Assembly: GCA_038225555.1 (NCBI GenBank)
Contig: JBBRRB010000026.1
Span: 1 to 64,000 of the forward strand
Length of the DNA: 64,000 nucleotides
Reading direction: 5' to 3'
Origin: JANXQZ01 sp038225555
Lineage (GTDB): Bacteria; Acidobacteriota; Terriglobia; Bryobacterales; Bryobacteraceae
Of this stretch, positions 44,159 to 53,333 are shown piece after piece. Within the stretch, counting starts at the first letter, position 1; each line of letters starts with the position of its first letter. The notes below the pieces were generated by a model. The model did no database searches and was not told the DNA's origin. It saw only the letters and a program-made list of their open reading frames with translations. Position numbers and translations under genes: made by a program.

Positions 44159-46129
44159 ATGGCTAGCATGAAGTCTCACATGGCGATAGTATGCGTGTGC
44201 CTGCTGATGGCACAGGCCATTGACGCCCAGCAGTTTTCCGGATCGGTAATTTCGCCGCCGCCTAAGAAAGGCTTCTTCTCCAACCTTATCCGGCCCTACC
44301 GGGAGTGGGACATTGCCGCCATCGATCTAGCCAACTCCAACCGCTTGGAATCTTTGGTCCGCGCGGGGAAAATTTATTTATCCCTGCAGGATACGATCGC
44401 CCTGGCGCTAGAGAACAACCTCGAGATAGCGGTCCAGCGCTACACGCCCCTGCAGGCGGAATCGGATCTGTTGCGCGCCAAGGCCGGCGGTCTGCTGCGC
44501 GGTGTTCCGCAGTCCGTGCAGAACGGCCCTACCAGCGCTGGAGGGAATTTCCTTCTGGGAGGAAGTGGAAGCGGAAGTTCTTCATTGTCTAGTTCCACCG
44601 GCGGGGTTAGCTCCAACGGCGTCATCACGCAGCTAGGTCCTACTACTCCAAATTTCGATCCTGTGCTCCAAGGCACTATTAGCTGGGGGCATCTTACCTC
44701 CCCTCAAACAAACCTCTTTTCGTACGGAACAAACGCGCTGGTGCAAACCAACAAGCTGGCAAATTTGGCGTTGACCCAAGGTTTCTCCACCGGCGCGAAC
44801 GCAACCCTGACCTATAACAACCTCTTCACAGCAGCAAACACCGGTCGATTCGACGTGAATCCGTACACGAATTCGAGTCTGGATCTGCTGGTTACTCAGC
44901 CTTTGCTTCAGGGCTTCGGGTTTGCCGTCAACAATCGCCAGATTCGCGTTGCCAGGAACAACGTGCGCGCCGCGGACCTGACTTTTCGACAACAAGTGAT
45001 CACCACGGTCGCCAATGTCGTTGGGTTGTATTGGGACTTGGTGAACCTCAACTCATCCGTCAAGGTGGCCCGCGAATCCTTGAGCGTCTCTGAAAAGCTC
45101 TACAACGATAACAAGAAGCAGGTTGAAATTGGCACGCTCGCGCCGATCGAGATCGTGCGCGCGGAGGCTGAAGTCGCTTCCAATCAGCAGAATCTGACTG
45201 TAGCCGAGACCAACGTCCTGCAGCAGGAAACGATCATTAAGAACGCTCTGAGCCGCAACGGCGTGGCGAGTCCAACAATTGCCGAGGCCCGAATCGTGCC
45301 CACGGATTCGATTCACATTCCGGATGTGGAGCCGATCGAACCGATCCAGGACTTGGTGACCGAAGCGTTTGGAGAAAGGCCCGAGCTAGCCAGCAGCCGC
45401 ATTAATCTCGAGAACAGCGAGATTCAGTTGATCGGAAGCAAGAGCGGTTTACTTCCTACGATTTCCGCCTTCGCCGAGGCGACGAACCACGCCCAGGCAG
45501 GCAGCATCAACTCGCTGTCCCCCCTGGATGCGACCGGACGACCGACCGGGTTCGTGCGCAATCCGACCTCCGTGGATTCATTTTTCATCGGCGGTTATGG
45601 GACGGTTTTGGGTCAGCTTTTCGGGCGAAATTTCCCAGATTATCGGGTTGGCGTGAGTTTAAACATCCCTCTTCGGAACCGTTCCGCGGAAGCTGATTAT
45701 ATTCGCGACCGCTTGAACCTGCGGGTGTCTCAGCTCAACTTGCAGGTTCAGATAAACCAGATTCGCGTGGATGTGCAGAACGCTCTCATTGGATTGCAGC
45801 AGGCTCGCGCCCGCCATCAGACCGCATTAAAACAGCGCGCCCTGGAAGAGCAGACGCTCGATGCCGAACAGAAGAAATACGCTCTTGGCGCCTCAACCAT
45901 CTATTTGGTCATTCAAACCCAGCGCGATTTGGCTACCGCCCAGTCGTCGGAAGTCACCGCTCTCGCTCAGTATGCGCGCGCCCGAGTCACGCTCGATCAA
46001 GCCACGGGGCGGATTTTGAAGCAATACAACGTAGACATCGCCGAAGCCCAAAAAGGAGTAGTTTCGCGCCCGCCTTCCACCTTGCCGGTGCTGGATCAGA
46101 ACGGCAATGGTGGGAACGGCAAGCGATAG
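44159..46129 (+). CDS. TolC-family outer membrane efflux protein
   Basis: The 656-residue product has a signal peptide (cleavage near IDAQ) and two TolC repeats. The first begins LSLQDTIALALENNLEIAVQ, the second lies near LEEQTLDAEQKKYALGAST with QTQRDLATAQSSEVTALAQY. It is longer than usual (about 450) because of N-terminal and Gly/Ser-rich insertions. TolC proteins form trimeric channels with an inner-membrane pump and adaptor, but neither gene is nearby. GAAGGA precedes the start. Confidence 0.88.
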   Translation: MASMKSHMAIVCVCLLMAQAIDAQQFSGSVISPPPKKGFFSNLIRPYREWDIAAIDLANSNRLESLVRAGKIYLSLQDTIALALENNLEIAVQRYTPLQAESDLLRAKAGGLLRGVPQSVQNGPTSAGGNFLLGGSGSGSSSLSSSTGGVSSNGVITQLGPTTPNFDPVLQGTISWGHLTSPQTNLFSYGTNALVQTNKLANLALTQGFSTGANATLTYNNLFTAANTGRFDVNPYTNSSLDLLVTQPLLQGFGFAVNNRQIRVARNNVRAADLTFRQQVITTVANVVGLYWDLVNLNSSVKVARESLSVSEKLYNDNKKQVEIGTLAPIEIVRAEAEVASNQQNLTVAETNVLQQETIIKNALSRNGVASPTIAEARIVPTDSIHIPDVEPIEPIQDLVTEAFGERPELASSRINLENSEIQLIGSKSGLLPTISAFAEATNHAQAGSINSLSPLDATGRPTGFVRNPTSVDSFFIGGYGTVLGQLFGRNFPDYRVGVSLNIPLRNRSAEADYIRDRLNLRVSQLNLQVQINQIRVDVQNALIGLQQARARHQTALKQRALEEQTLDAEQKKYALGASTIYLVIQTQRDLATAQSSEVTALAQYARARVTLDQATGRILKQYNVDIAEAQKGVVSRPPSTLPVLDQNGNGGNGKR

Positions 46130-46170
46130 CCACCTTGCAGGTACCAGACGCGCTCGAGCCGCGCCCGCAC

Positions 46171-47598
46171 TTAGGCGAACACCTTCTGGATTACGTTGCC
46201 GCCGAAATCGGTGAGTTTCTCGTTGCGCCCGTTGTGGAGATAAGTGAGTTGGTTCTGCTCAAGGCCGAGCGCGTGCAGGATGGTAGCGTGGAAATCGCGC
46301 ATGTGAAAGCGTGAACCCTCCACCGCGCGCAGGCCGAGTTCATCGGTATCGCCGACCGCCTGTCCGCCTTTCACTCCGCCGCCCGCGAACCACATCGTAA
46401 ACCCGTGCGGATTGTGGTCGCGGCCGTTCCCGCTTTGCGACATCGGCAAGCGCCCGAATTCGCTGCCCCAGATGACGAGCGTGGAATCCAGCAAGCCGCG
46501 CTGCTTCAAATCCTTAAGCAGTGCCGCGACCGGCTGATCAGTGAGGCGGCACATCTTTTCGTGATTCTCGACCAAGTCTTTGTGGGCATCCCACTGCATG
46601 CTGACGGGGCCGCCGCCGGAATAGATCTGTACGAAGCGGACCCCTCGCTCCACCATGCGGCGGGCGAGTAAACAGCGCGTTCCGAAATCGGCGGTGTGCT
46701 TCTCGTCGAGACCGTAGAGATGTTTGGTGGCTTCGGTTTCTTTGGAGAGATCGACGGCTTCGGGAGCGTGGCTTTGCATTCGAAAGGCGAGTTCGTAGGA
46801 GCTGATGCGCGCGGCCATCTCGGTATCGCCATCGGCTGTGTCGAGCTCGTTCATCTGCTGGAGCAGGTCAAGGGTGGCCCGCTGACGCTCGGGCGTCATG
46901 CCTGGAGGAGGCTTCAAATGGAGGATCGGATTGGGTCCGTTTCGCAAAAGCGTTCCCTGATAGACCGCTGGGAGGAAGCCGGCTCCCCAGCAGGGCGTGC
47001 CTCCCTCGGGCGTGCCTTCCGGCTGCGGCATGACGACGTAAGCGGGCAAATTTTCCGATTCGCTCCCCAGGCCGTACGTGACCCAGGAGCCCATGCTCGG
47101 ATATCCCATAAGGATTCGCCCTGTGTGGACCTGGTACATGGCAGGCGCGTGGACCACGCTCTCGGTGTAGAAGCTGCGCACGAAACAGATGTCGTCAACG
47201 CATTCGGCTACGTGCGGATAGAGTGACGAAACTGGCAGCCCGCTTTGTCCATATTGTTTGAACTGCCAGGGCGAGGAGAGCAGCGGAGTGTCGCCATTAG
47301 TGAACTGGCTGATGACTTTGCCGTAGCTGTCGGGAAGGGGTTGACCTTCGTATTTCTTAAGCGCGGGCTTAGGGTCAAAGGTGTCGATGTGGCTGGGCGC
47401 GCCGACCATGAACAGGAAAATAATTGCCTTGGCTTTGCCAGGGAAGTGCGGGACCTTGGCAGCCAAAGGGTTGACGCGAGTCTTGGCGGCGAGTTCCCGC
47501 TGAAGGAGTTGTTCGACGGCGATGGCGCCGAATCCATGGGCGGCGGCGCGGAGCACGTCGCGACGGTTCAGCGCGGGCCGGATGTGGTCGGGATCCAT
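46171..47598 (-). CDS. DUF1501 family protein, Tat-like N-terminus
   Basis: I choose ATG 47598 with GGGGAG in front, giving 475 residues. The N-terminus LNRRDVLRAAAHGFGAIA is a Tat-like signal. Then come AIIFLFMVGAPSHIDTFDPK, the early DUF1501 block, LPAYVVMPQPEGTPEGGTP, GVRFVQIYSGGG and GRDHNPHGFTMWFAGGGVKG near the C-terminus. The fold is alkaline-phosphatase-like, and members are usually paired with DUF1549/DUF1553 cytochrome proteins in Planctomycetes and Acidobacteria. That partner is not here. It is divergent from the Gfo/Idh gene. Confidence 0.9.
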   Translation of the reverse strand: MDPDHIRPALNRRDVLRAAAHGFGAIAVEQLLQRELAAKTRVNPLAAKVPHFPGKAKAIIFLFMVGAPSHIDTFDPKPALKKYEGQPLPDSYGKVISQFTNGDTPLLSSPWQFKQYGQSGLPVSSLYPHVAECVDDICFVRSFYTESVVHAPAMYQVHTGRILMGYPSMGSWVTYGLGSESENLPAYVVMPQPEGTPEGGTPCWGAGFLPAVYQGTLLRNGPNPILHLKPPPGMTPERQRATLDLLQQMNELDTADGDTEMAARISSYELAFRMQSHAPEAVDLSKETEATKHLYGLDEKHTADFGTRCLLARRMVERGVRFVQIYSGGGPVSMQWDAHKDLVENHEKMCRLTDQPVAALLKDLKQRGLLDSTLVIWGSEFGRLPMSQSGNGRDHNPHGFTMWFAGGGVKGGQAVGDTDELGLRAVEGSRFHMRDFHATILHALGLEQNQLTYLHNGRNEKLTDFGGNVIQKVFA

Positions 47599-47651
47599 GG
47601 ACTCCCCTAATCTAGCACTCTGGCACCTTTCGTGATACAAAAGACTCATCC

Positions 47652-48962
47652 ATGAATCGGCGAACTTTTCTCAAATCAGCATCGGCGATCTCCGCCGCTC
47701 CTATGCTGCGCAGTGCGGTGGCTGCCAGCAATCGCATCACTATGGGCGTGATTGGAACGGGCAACCAAGGCACCGGCGACATGCGTGGCTTTCTACGAGA
47801 CGAACGCGTACAGGTTGTTGCGGTGTGCGACGTGAATCGCGAGACTCCCGGGTACTGGAACGGAGTGATCGCAGGCCGCGAACCCGCGCGCCAGTACGTA
47901 GAGTGGAATTACGCTCGGGAGAAACGATCCGGCGCATATAAAGGATGCACTGCGTACGACGATTTTCGGGATCTCCTCGGCCGCAAAGATATCGATGCGG
48001 TGCTGATTGCCGTTCCAGATCACTGGCACTCGATCCCGGTGATTGCGGCCGCGCGTGCGGGAAAGGACATCTATGGCGAGAAGCCGCTTGCGCTCACGAT
48101 TGCGGAGGGCCGCGCCATGAGCGACGCCGTTCGGGATAGCAAGCGCATCTTTCAGTGCGGCAGCCAGCAGCGTTCCGATACGCGCTTTCGCAAGGCCTGC
48201 GAGATCGTGCGCAATGGCGGTATTGGCAAACTGCAGACGGTAAAATGTGGCCTTCCGGGCGGAACTCCCGACTTTGGAAAGACAGGCGATCGGCAAGAGA
48301 CCGAGCCGATTCCGGATGCGTTCAACTATGATTTCTGGCTGGGGCCCGCTCCCGAGGCTCCCTACTGTCCGGCTCGTTGTTTCGTGAATTTCCGGTGGAA
48401 TCTGGACTACTCGGGCGGCCAAATTACCGATTGGGGCGGGCACCATCCAGACATCGCGCAGTGGGGCATGGGCACGGAGCTCACCGGGCCGGTTGCAATC
48501 CGGAACGGTAAGGCGACTTGGGCGAAGCAGAAGGTCTGGAACACGGCGACCGAGTTCTACTACGAGGCGATCTACGAGAGCGGCGTGAAGTTGGTGGTGT
48601 CCGATAAAGCGCGCGAGGGAGTGACGTTCGAGGGAGCGGACGGATCAGTGTGGGTGACACGAGGCGCGATTGAGGCAACTCCGAAGTCGCTGCTAGAGTT
48701 CGAGCCTAGTCCGAATGAAGTGCGGCTATACCGCAGCGAAAATCACTCGCGGAATTTTATTGACTGCGTGATTTCGAGGAAGGAACCGATCGCTCCGATT
48801 GAGCAGGCGCATCGGTCGATCACGATTGCGCATTTGGGGAATATCAGCTTGCGGCTGGGGCGGGATGTAAAGTGGGATCCGAAAGCTGAGCGGTTTCTGG
48901 ATGATGAGCAGGCGAATAAGATGCTCTCGCGTCCCATGCGGAAGCCTTGGAGCTTGAGCTAG
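47652..48962 (+). CDS. Tat-exported Gfo/Idh/MocA family oxidoreductase
   Basis: The 436-residue product has a twin-arginine signal (MNRRTFLKSASAISAAPML), then a Rossmann motif GVIGTGNQGTGDMRGFL. EKPLALTIAEG supplies the EKP motif, and the C-terminal sheet domain holds the usual WGGHHPDIAQWGMG segment of the exported subgroup. Folded export by Tat lets it carry a tightly held NAD(P), as in glucose-fructose oxidoreductase. It shares a 53-bp promoter region with the DUF1501 gene. The substrate is probably a sugar or sugar acid. Confidence 0.92.
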   Translation: MNRRTFLKSASAISAAPMLRSAVAASNRITMGVIGTGNQGTGDMRGFLRDERVQVVAVCDVNRETPGYWNGVIAGREPARQYVEWNYAREKRSGAYKGCTAYDDFRDLLGRKDIDAVLIAVPDHWHSIPVIAAARAGKDIYGEKPLALTIAEGRAMSDAVRDSKRIFQCGSQQRSDTRFRKACEIVRNGGIGKLQTVKCGLPGGTPDFGKTGDRQETEPIPDAFNYDFWLGPAPEAPYCPARCFVNFRWNLDYSGGQITDWGGHHPDIAQWGMGTELTGPVAIRNGKATWAKQKVWNTATEFYYEAIYESGVKLVVSDKAREGVTFEGADGSVWVTRGAIEATPKSLLEFEPSPNEVRLYRSENHSRNFIDCVISRKEPIAPIEQAHRSITIAHLGNISLRLGRDVKWDPKAERFLDDEQANKMLSRPMRKPWSLS

Positions 48963-48981
48963 GTCCAACTCCCTGTCACCT

Positions 48982-49506
48982 TTATCTGTCTTGTGCCGCG
49001 TTCACAACTCGTCCTTCAGTAGCTCTGGTATTGTGGGATTTGGGCACAGCGAACTCCGGGGTGAGTTCCACTTCCCAGATACCCTCGAAGTCTACGAAGT
49101 AAGCTTGCACCTCAATGCCCGGTATCGCTTTGCGCACGCATTCCCCCGCGCGCTGCAGTTCCGCTTCGTGGTGTAGAGCTTCCGCCTGGGCATCGCCGCC
49201 GAACCCCTCAAGCAACCCCCCGTATGCTCCGCAATCCGAATGCACCTTCAGGATCACAAGTTTCGTCCCGTGCAAGCGGATCGACGTGCGAATCTGTCCC
49301 AACACGAACTCGCGGTCCGTTTCCCGCTCTGGAGACGCCAGACACTTCGCACCGCCTGCAATCTTGATCGGATCTGAATTGGAAATTCCAAGTCGCTTAA
49401 GAAACTTGGCAAACCCAAGTTGAAAGCGGTTGTCGAAACACCAAACGACCGCCGCGTCGCAAACATACTTATCGCGGGGAGCATCGAAATGAAAGACCTT
49501 GTTCAT
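48982..49506 (-). CDS. Beta-carbonic-anhydrase-like protein
   Basis: The 174-residue product keeps the zinc-site pattern of beta-carbonic anhydrases: CxDxR at C23-F-D25-N-R27 and HxxC at H89-x-x-C92 (VHSDCGAYGG). The protein is shorter than typical enzymes (about 200) and the surrounding sequence is diverged, so activity is uncertain. It could hydrate CO2 or bind another small molecule. It stands alone between two convergent neighbours. Confidence 0.72.
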   Translation of the reverse strand: MNKVFHFDAPRDKYVCDAAVVWCFDNRFQLGFAKFLKRLGISNSDPIKIAGGAKCLASPERETDREFVLGQIRTSIRLHGTKLVILKVHSDCGAYGGLLEGFGGDAQAEALHHEAELQRAGECVRKAIPGIEVQAYFVDFEGIWEVELTPEFAVPKSHNTRATEGRVVNAAQDR

Positions 49507-49577
49507 CAGCTACTATTCTCTCCTTGGCGAACCGGCAGTTGTCCACTGCCGGGGCCAGCGCCGATCTTAGTTCGGAT

Positions 49578-50807
49578 TTAGAAGAGACGTTGAACCGGAG
49601 GGCAGTTCACGATAAATTGCGCACTTCCAAATTTGGTTCCGTTGGGACCTGTGATCAGTCCATCCTGCACGAAGGTTAATACCTGAAACTCGCCACGGAG
49701 TTGGCCGCGGAAGCCCTTGCTCACGGAATCGGGTGTCCATTCGTAGAGCTGGCCGTTCCAGAGCGGGCTGTAGTCAGTGGCGACTGTCGGGATTCCCCCG
49801 AAAATATTATTGGGACGAAATCCATCTGTCAGAGCGGCATAAAGACCCTGACGCTGCGGGTTGTCGCAACCGAAGTCCGATGGTCCATTCGTGGCTACAA
49901 AGAGCCGCTCAACGGCGCTCCCAAAGCTGTCATCCTTTCCCAGAACGATCTTCTGGAGAGCGGGAGCGAAGGTAGCTCCTTCAATCGCCGCTACATCGGG
50001 GAGGCTCGCGTCCATCGACATATACCAGAGTTCGTGTCCGAAGCTGAATCCATTGATTAGCTGAAGAGTGACAGTCCGTGCGAAGGGGTCGATCGTCAAG
50101 ACTTCGTCATGCACTCGCGTATAATCGGGCCCTCCGCTAGGGTAGTTGATGTCGTTCTCGGCAACATCGAAAGCTACGATTGGCGCATTGTAGATTCGAT
50201 CTCCCCCATTGACGACACGCACCAGAGGCGAGTAGTCGCTGTCGCCGATAGAACCGGGTTTGGCGGTAGTCGGCGGAAAGGGGGCGCTCGATGGGCCTGG
50301 AACAACGGTTCGTGCCGGACGGAAATCAACAGTGCCCTTGTCGAAAACCAAGTCGCCATTCTCATCGATATTCGCCGTACGCACTGCGTTCCCGGCAAAG
50401 TTCAGCTTGCCGGAAAAGTTCAGCCCTAGTGACGTCGCCACTTCCGTGTCATTCACGTCTGTGAGAATGTACCACACGTTTTTCTTGCTGCCGGCCATGG
50501 TGCCCTTGTAAAGCGGGAGCGTCACCGTCCCGCTGCCCACATCCACGGTGCCGGATTTCAGCAGTTGATAGGGTCCGACGAGGCTGGGGTTGCTGGCCGA
50601 TGGCGGCGGCCCGAAGTAGGAGAGATCGACGGTCGCGCCGACGGAAGGGGGTGCTGGCAGCACGTTGCAGCCAGGCCCCGGGCCAATGGGTCCAGGACTG
50701 GGCTGGCCGAAAGAAATGAAGGGTAGCGAGGCTGTAATGGCCAGCACTTCCAAGCAGCGAGAGAGGTGAAATCGTTTGCACGAAGTATAGTCGGGTATGT
50801 TGCGCAT
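49578..50807 (-). CDS. Secreted protein of unknown function
   Basis: I choose ATG 50807 because AAAGGAGA sits six bases upstream. The 409-residue product has a signal peptide ending near SFGQ, then a Pro/Gly-rich start and a beta-rich body: SGTVDVGSGTVTLPLYKGTM, KNVWYILTDVNDTEVATSLG, NGDLVFDKGTVDF, TVTLQLINGFSFGHELWYMS. No known domain is recognised. KGTM and the aromatic beta strands hint at a repeated sandwich. It lies 110 bp after the kelch protein gene on the same strand. Confidence 0.7.
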   Translation of the reverse strand: MRNIPDYTSCKRFHLSRCLEVLAITASLPFISFGQPSPGPIGPGPGCNVLPAPPSVGATVDLSYFGPPPSASNPSLVGPYQLLKSGTVDVGSGTVTLPLYKGTMAGSKKNVWYILTDVNDTEVATSLGLNFSGKLNFAGNAVRTANIDENGDLVFDKGTVDFRPARTVVPGPSSAPFPPTTAKPGSIGDSDYSPLVRVVNGGDRIYNAPIVAFDVAENDINYPSGGPDYTRVHDEVLTIDPFARTVTLQLINGFSFGHELWYMSMDASLPDVAAIEGATFAPALQKIVLGKDDSFGSAVERLFVATNGPSDFGCDNPQRQGLYAALTDGFRPNNIFGGIPTVATDYSPLWNGQLYEWTPDSVSKGFRGQLRGEFQVLTFVQDGLITGPNGTKFGSAQFIVNCPPVQRLF

Positions 50808-50917
50808 GTGGGTCTCCTTTTGCAAGTCGGTCGCGCATGGCGATACGACTCGCTGTAGGCTGATTCGATTTTCGTTTGGAAAAGTTACGTCCGAAGGATA
50901 TTTTGGTGAATTCTCTT

Positions 50918-52624
50918 TCACTTCACCCAAACCACTACCCCGCTCTGACTTCGTTCTTCTCCGATTAAAAGAGAAACACTGGCTTCGGCAGCAGGCGGGA
51001 GTCCCTCCGGGATTCTCGCGTTTATCTGGAGCACGCCCGCCGTCCCGGGCGCTTGCCCTTGAAACTGCAGTTCGGCCTTCTTTCCGCCAACATCGAGCGA
51101 CACGGGCTGCACGGCTGTAGGGTAAACACCACTCGGGAACGCTCCTGTTTTGCTGGCAGGATCGGTGATGCCTTGCCCGGTGGCATACAAGACGATTGTG
51201 CCGCCTGCAACAGCGGGATTTGCCGACGAGTTTAGCGAACCATCCTGATTGAACAACTGGCGTAGAAGGCCGGGATGCGCCGTTGCCAGGCGCACTGTAA
51301 CTGCAGCGCTGGCTGAAGCGCTGTAGGTCACCACTACGCTGGCCTCTTTCGCTCCTGCGATTTCGTAGGGCACCTGCACGTTCAACTGATCCTCTCGCGC
51401 GAAGTAAATGGGAGCGGGAACACCGTTGAAGGTTACGGAGACGCTGGCCGCTTGCGTCGGCAGACGACCCGTCTGGAGATCAAATGAGGTGATGAACCCG
51501 CTGGCGGGACCTAAGCCCGATCCGAAAATGGACACGATCTCGCCGGGGGCGATGGCTGAACCAGCCCCGCTGAATCCATTCACCACTCCGTCAGACGAAA
51601 AGGCCGGACGTTGTACTGCCGTCGCCCCGGAAGCCAGCATCCATAGGTCGTTCGACAATCCGCTGGTGGTTACGCCGCCAAAAAACAGAATGGATCCCAG
51701 ATCGTCGGCAAACACCGATTCCAAACGGTTCCGCGGTTCGGGTGCGGCGCCTGCCACAAGTGCAGGCGTCCAGGTTTGGGCGGCGGGGTCATATTCCCAG
51801 GTGTCGTTGAGCAAGCCGCTGGCGCCGCCTCCTGCAAAAACAACCAACCGATCGCGGCGAGCGTCAAACGCCATGCCGTACCGCTCGCGGCCTGGCGGAT
51901 GCGGGGAGGAAACGAGTTGCGTCCACCGGGTACTCTTTAAGTCGAACGTCCAAAGGTCTTCCTGCGGACAAGGGCCGAAGCCGCTCGAGCAACCCGCGTA
52001 AAGGAACATCTGATCGCGCTTAGGATCGTACGCAGCGTGGTGCAGGCAACGCCGCAAAGGTCGTTCCGAAGCCGCGGGACTGATGTCGACCCACTGATTC
52101 TTGGCGAGGTCGAAGGCCCATGTATCGTCGAACCGCCCGCTGTCGGTAAATCCATGTGAAATCACCATCCGATCGCGAACAGGATCGTAGATGGCGGAAT
52201 GGCCGTAGCGGGGCTTGGGTCCGGGATTTCCGCCGCCGAGTTGGCGCCACGTCTTCGCGGCGAGGTCAAACGCCCATGTATCGTTGAAAAACGCTCCCGA
52301 TTGTCCTCCGAAAACTATCAGGCGACGGCGAACGGGGTCGAAGATGAGAGTGTGCCCGAAGCGCGCAGGCGGTTTGGTGCCGGATGTCGAAACGGGCGTC
52401 CAGCCGTGGCTCGCGATCGAATAGATCCAGAGATCGTCAAGCGCCGAAGCGGCTTGACCGCCAAACAAGTAAACTTGCTGGCTCTGGGACTCATAGGCGA
52501 TCGGCCCGTCAAACCGAGCAACGGGTTTGTCAGCGCCAGGCGCGAGCAGGGTGAACTGAAGCTGCTGTGAAAAACTGGCAGCCGCAATCAGAGGCAAACA
52601 GAAGCGTGCGAATCGTGGCCACAT
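50918..52624 (-). CDS. Secreted kelch-repeat protein with Solibacter-type C-terminal domain (TIGR03437)
   Basis: I use ATG 52624 (568 residues). After a signal peptide it has about six kelch repeats, seen as DDLWIYSIASHGWTPVSTSG, NDTWAFDLAAKTWRQLGGGN, DDTWAFDLAKNQWVDISPA and EDLWTFDLKSTRWTQLV. From about residue 345 comes the TIGR03437 domain: IAPGEIVSIFGSGLGPASGF, VSVTFNGVPAPIYFARED, QLNVQVPYEIAG, GTIVLYATGQGITDPASKTG and GTAGVLQINARIPEGLPPAA. This domain is largely confined to Candidatus Solibacter and relatives and is the best taxonomic marker in the window. Confidence 0.9.
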   Translation of the reverse strand: MWPRFARFCLPLIAAASFSQQLQFTLLAPGADKPVARFDGPIAYESQSQQVYLFGGQAASALDDLWIYSIASHGWTPVSTSGTKPPARFGHTLIFDPVRRRLIVFGGQSGAFFNDTWAFDLAAKTWRQLGGGNPGPKPRYGHSAIYDPVRDRMVISHGFTDSGRFDDTWAFDLAKNQWVDISPAASERPLRRCLHHAAYDPKRDQMFLYAGCSSGFGPCPQEDLWTFDLKSTRWTQLVSSPHPPGRERYGMAFDARRDRLVVFAGGGASGLLNDTWEYDPAAQTWTPALVAGAAPEPRNRLESVFADDLGSILFFGGVTTSGLSNDLWMLASGATAVQRPAFSSDGVVNGFSGAGSAIAPGEIVSIFGSGLGPASGFITSFDLQTGRLPTQAASVSVTFNGVPAPIYFAREDQLNVQVPYEIAGAKEASVVVTYSASASAAVTVRLATAHPGLLRQLFNQDGSLNSSANPAVAGGTIVLYATGQGITDPASKTGAFPSGVYPTAVQPVSLDVGGKKAELQFQGQAPGTAGVLQINARIPEGLPPAAEASVSLLIGEERSQSGVVVWVK

Positions 52625-52650
52625 AATTCCCGACCTCATCGTGTCAAATC

Positions 52651-53289
52651 TTAGCGACCGCCGAACCGCAGGACAAGCCCGCCGCCCGCAACCACATTAT
52701 GCTGCCCGTTTCCGCTGACGATCTGGTTAAAGCTTGGGTTCCCCGTGTAAAAGTCACGGACCTCCGCGCGCAAACCGACAAACCGCCAGAGTGGAGCATC
52801 GATGCCACCTCCGAAATCGAATGCGCCGCGATGGGTGAATCGCGAAGCGGGGTTAGGGCGGCCGTCAATTGTCGCAGTGCTCTGCTCATAGAGCGCATAA
52901 CCGCCGCCCGCGGCCGCGAACGGCGAAATGGCCTTGCCCGGGAAAAATTTGATGCGCAGGCCGGGCGTGACGAAGAGCGTGGCTACATCACGCGTAGCGT
53001 TCACGTTCACAGAACGTATGTCCCGCAGGCCATTCGCCAGAAAGTGGGTTTCGACGTAGAGCGCTAGCTTCTCGCTCCGAAGCAATCGGTATCCATAATT
53101 GGCTTGCAAAGCGAGACCGCTCCCGAGATCCAATTTGCCTTGGGGAGTGCTGCGTTGCTGGCTTACGATGCCGCCCAATGTCAGACCTAGCTCCTGCTGT
53201 TGCGCTCCCGCCGTGGAAAGAAGAACAGCTCCGAAGATCGCGGAGCGAAGCAGTCGCAAGGGCATCGCGGAATTGTTTGTTCGAATCAT
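52651..53289 (-). CDS. Outer membrane beta-barrel protein
   Basis: The 212-residue product has a signal peptide (cleavage near AGAQ) and alternating beta strands ending in the aromatic pattern of 8-stranded barrels (LGLTLGGIVSQQ, GLALQANYGYRLL, LALYVETHFLA, ATLFVTPGLRIKFF, SPFAAAGGGYALYEQ, VVAGGGLVLRFGGR). The size fits OmpA/OmpW-like barrels. It follows the kelch gene on the same strand. The exact start, 53289 or 53265, is uncertain. Function is unknown. Confidence 0.78.
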   Translation of the reverse strand: MIRTNNSAMPLRLLRSAIFGAVLLSTAGAQQQELGLTLGGIVSQQRSTPQGKLDLGSGLALQANYGYRLLRSEKLALYVETHFLANGLRDIRSVNVNATRDVATLFVTPGLRIKFFPGKAISPFAAAGGGYALYEQSTATIDGRPNPASRFTHRGAFDFGGGIDAPLWRFVGLRAEVRDFYTGNPSFNQIVSGNGQHNVVAGGGLVLRFGGR

Positions 53290-53333
53290 TCGACCTACAG
53301 TTCGTCAGCAGCGGGCGGAAAGTTATGCCAGGC

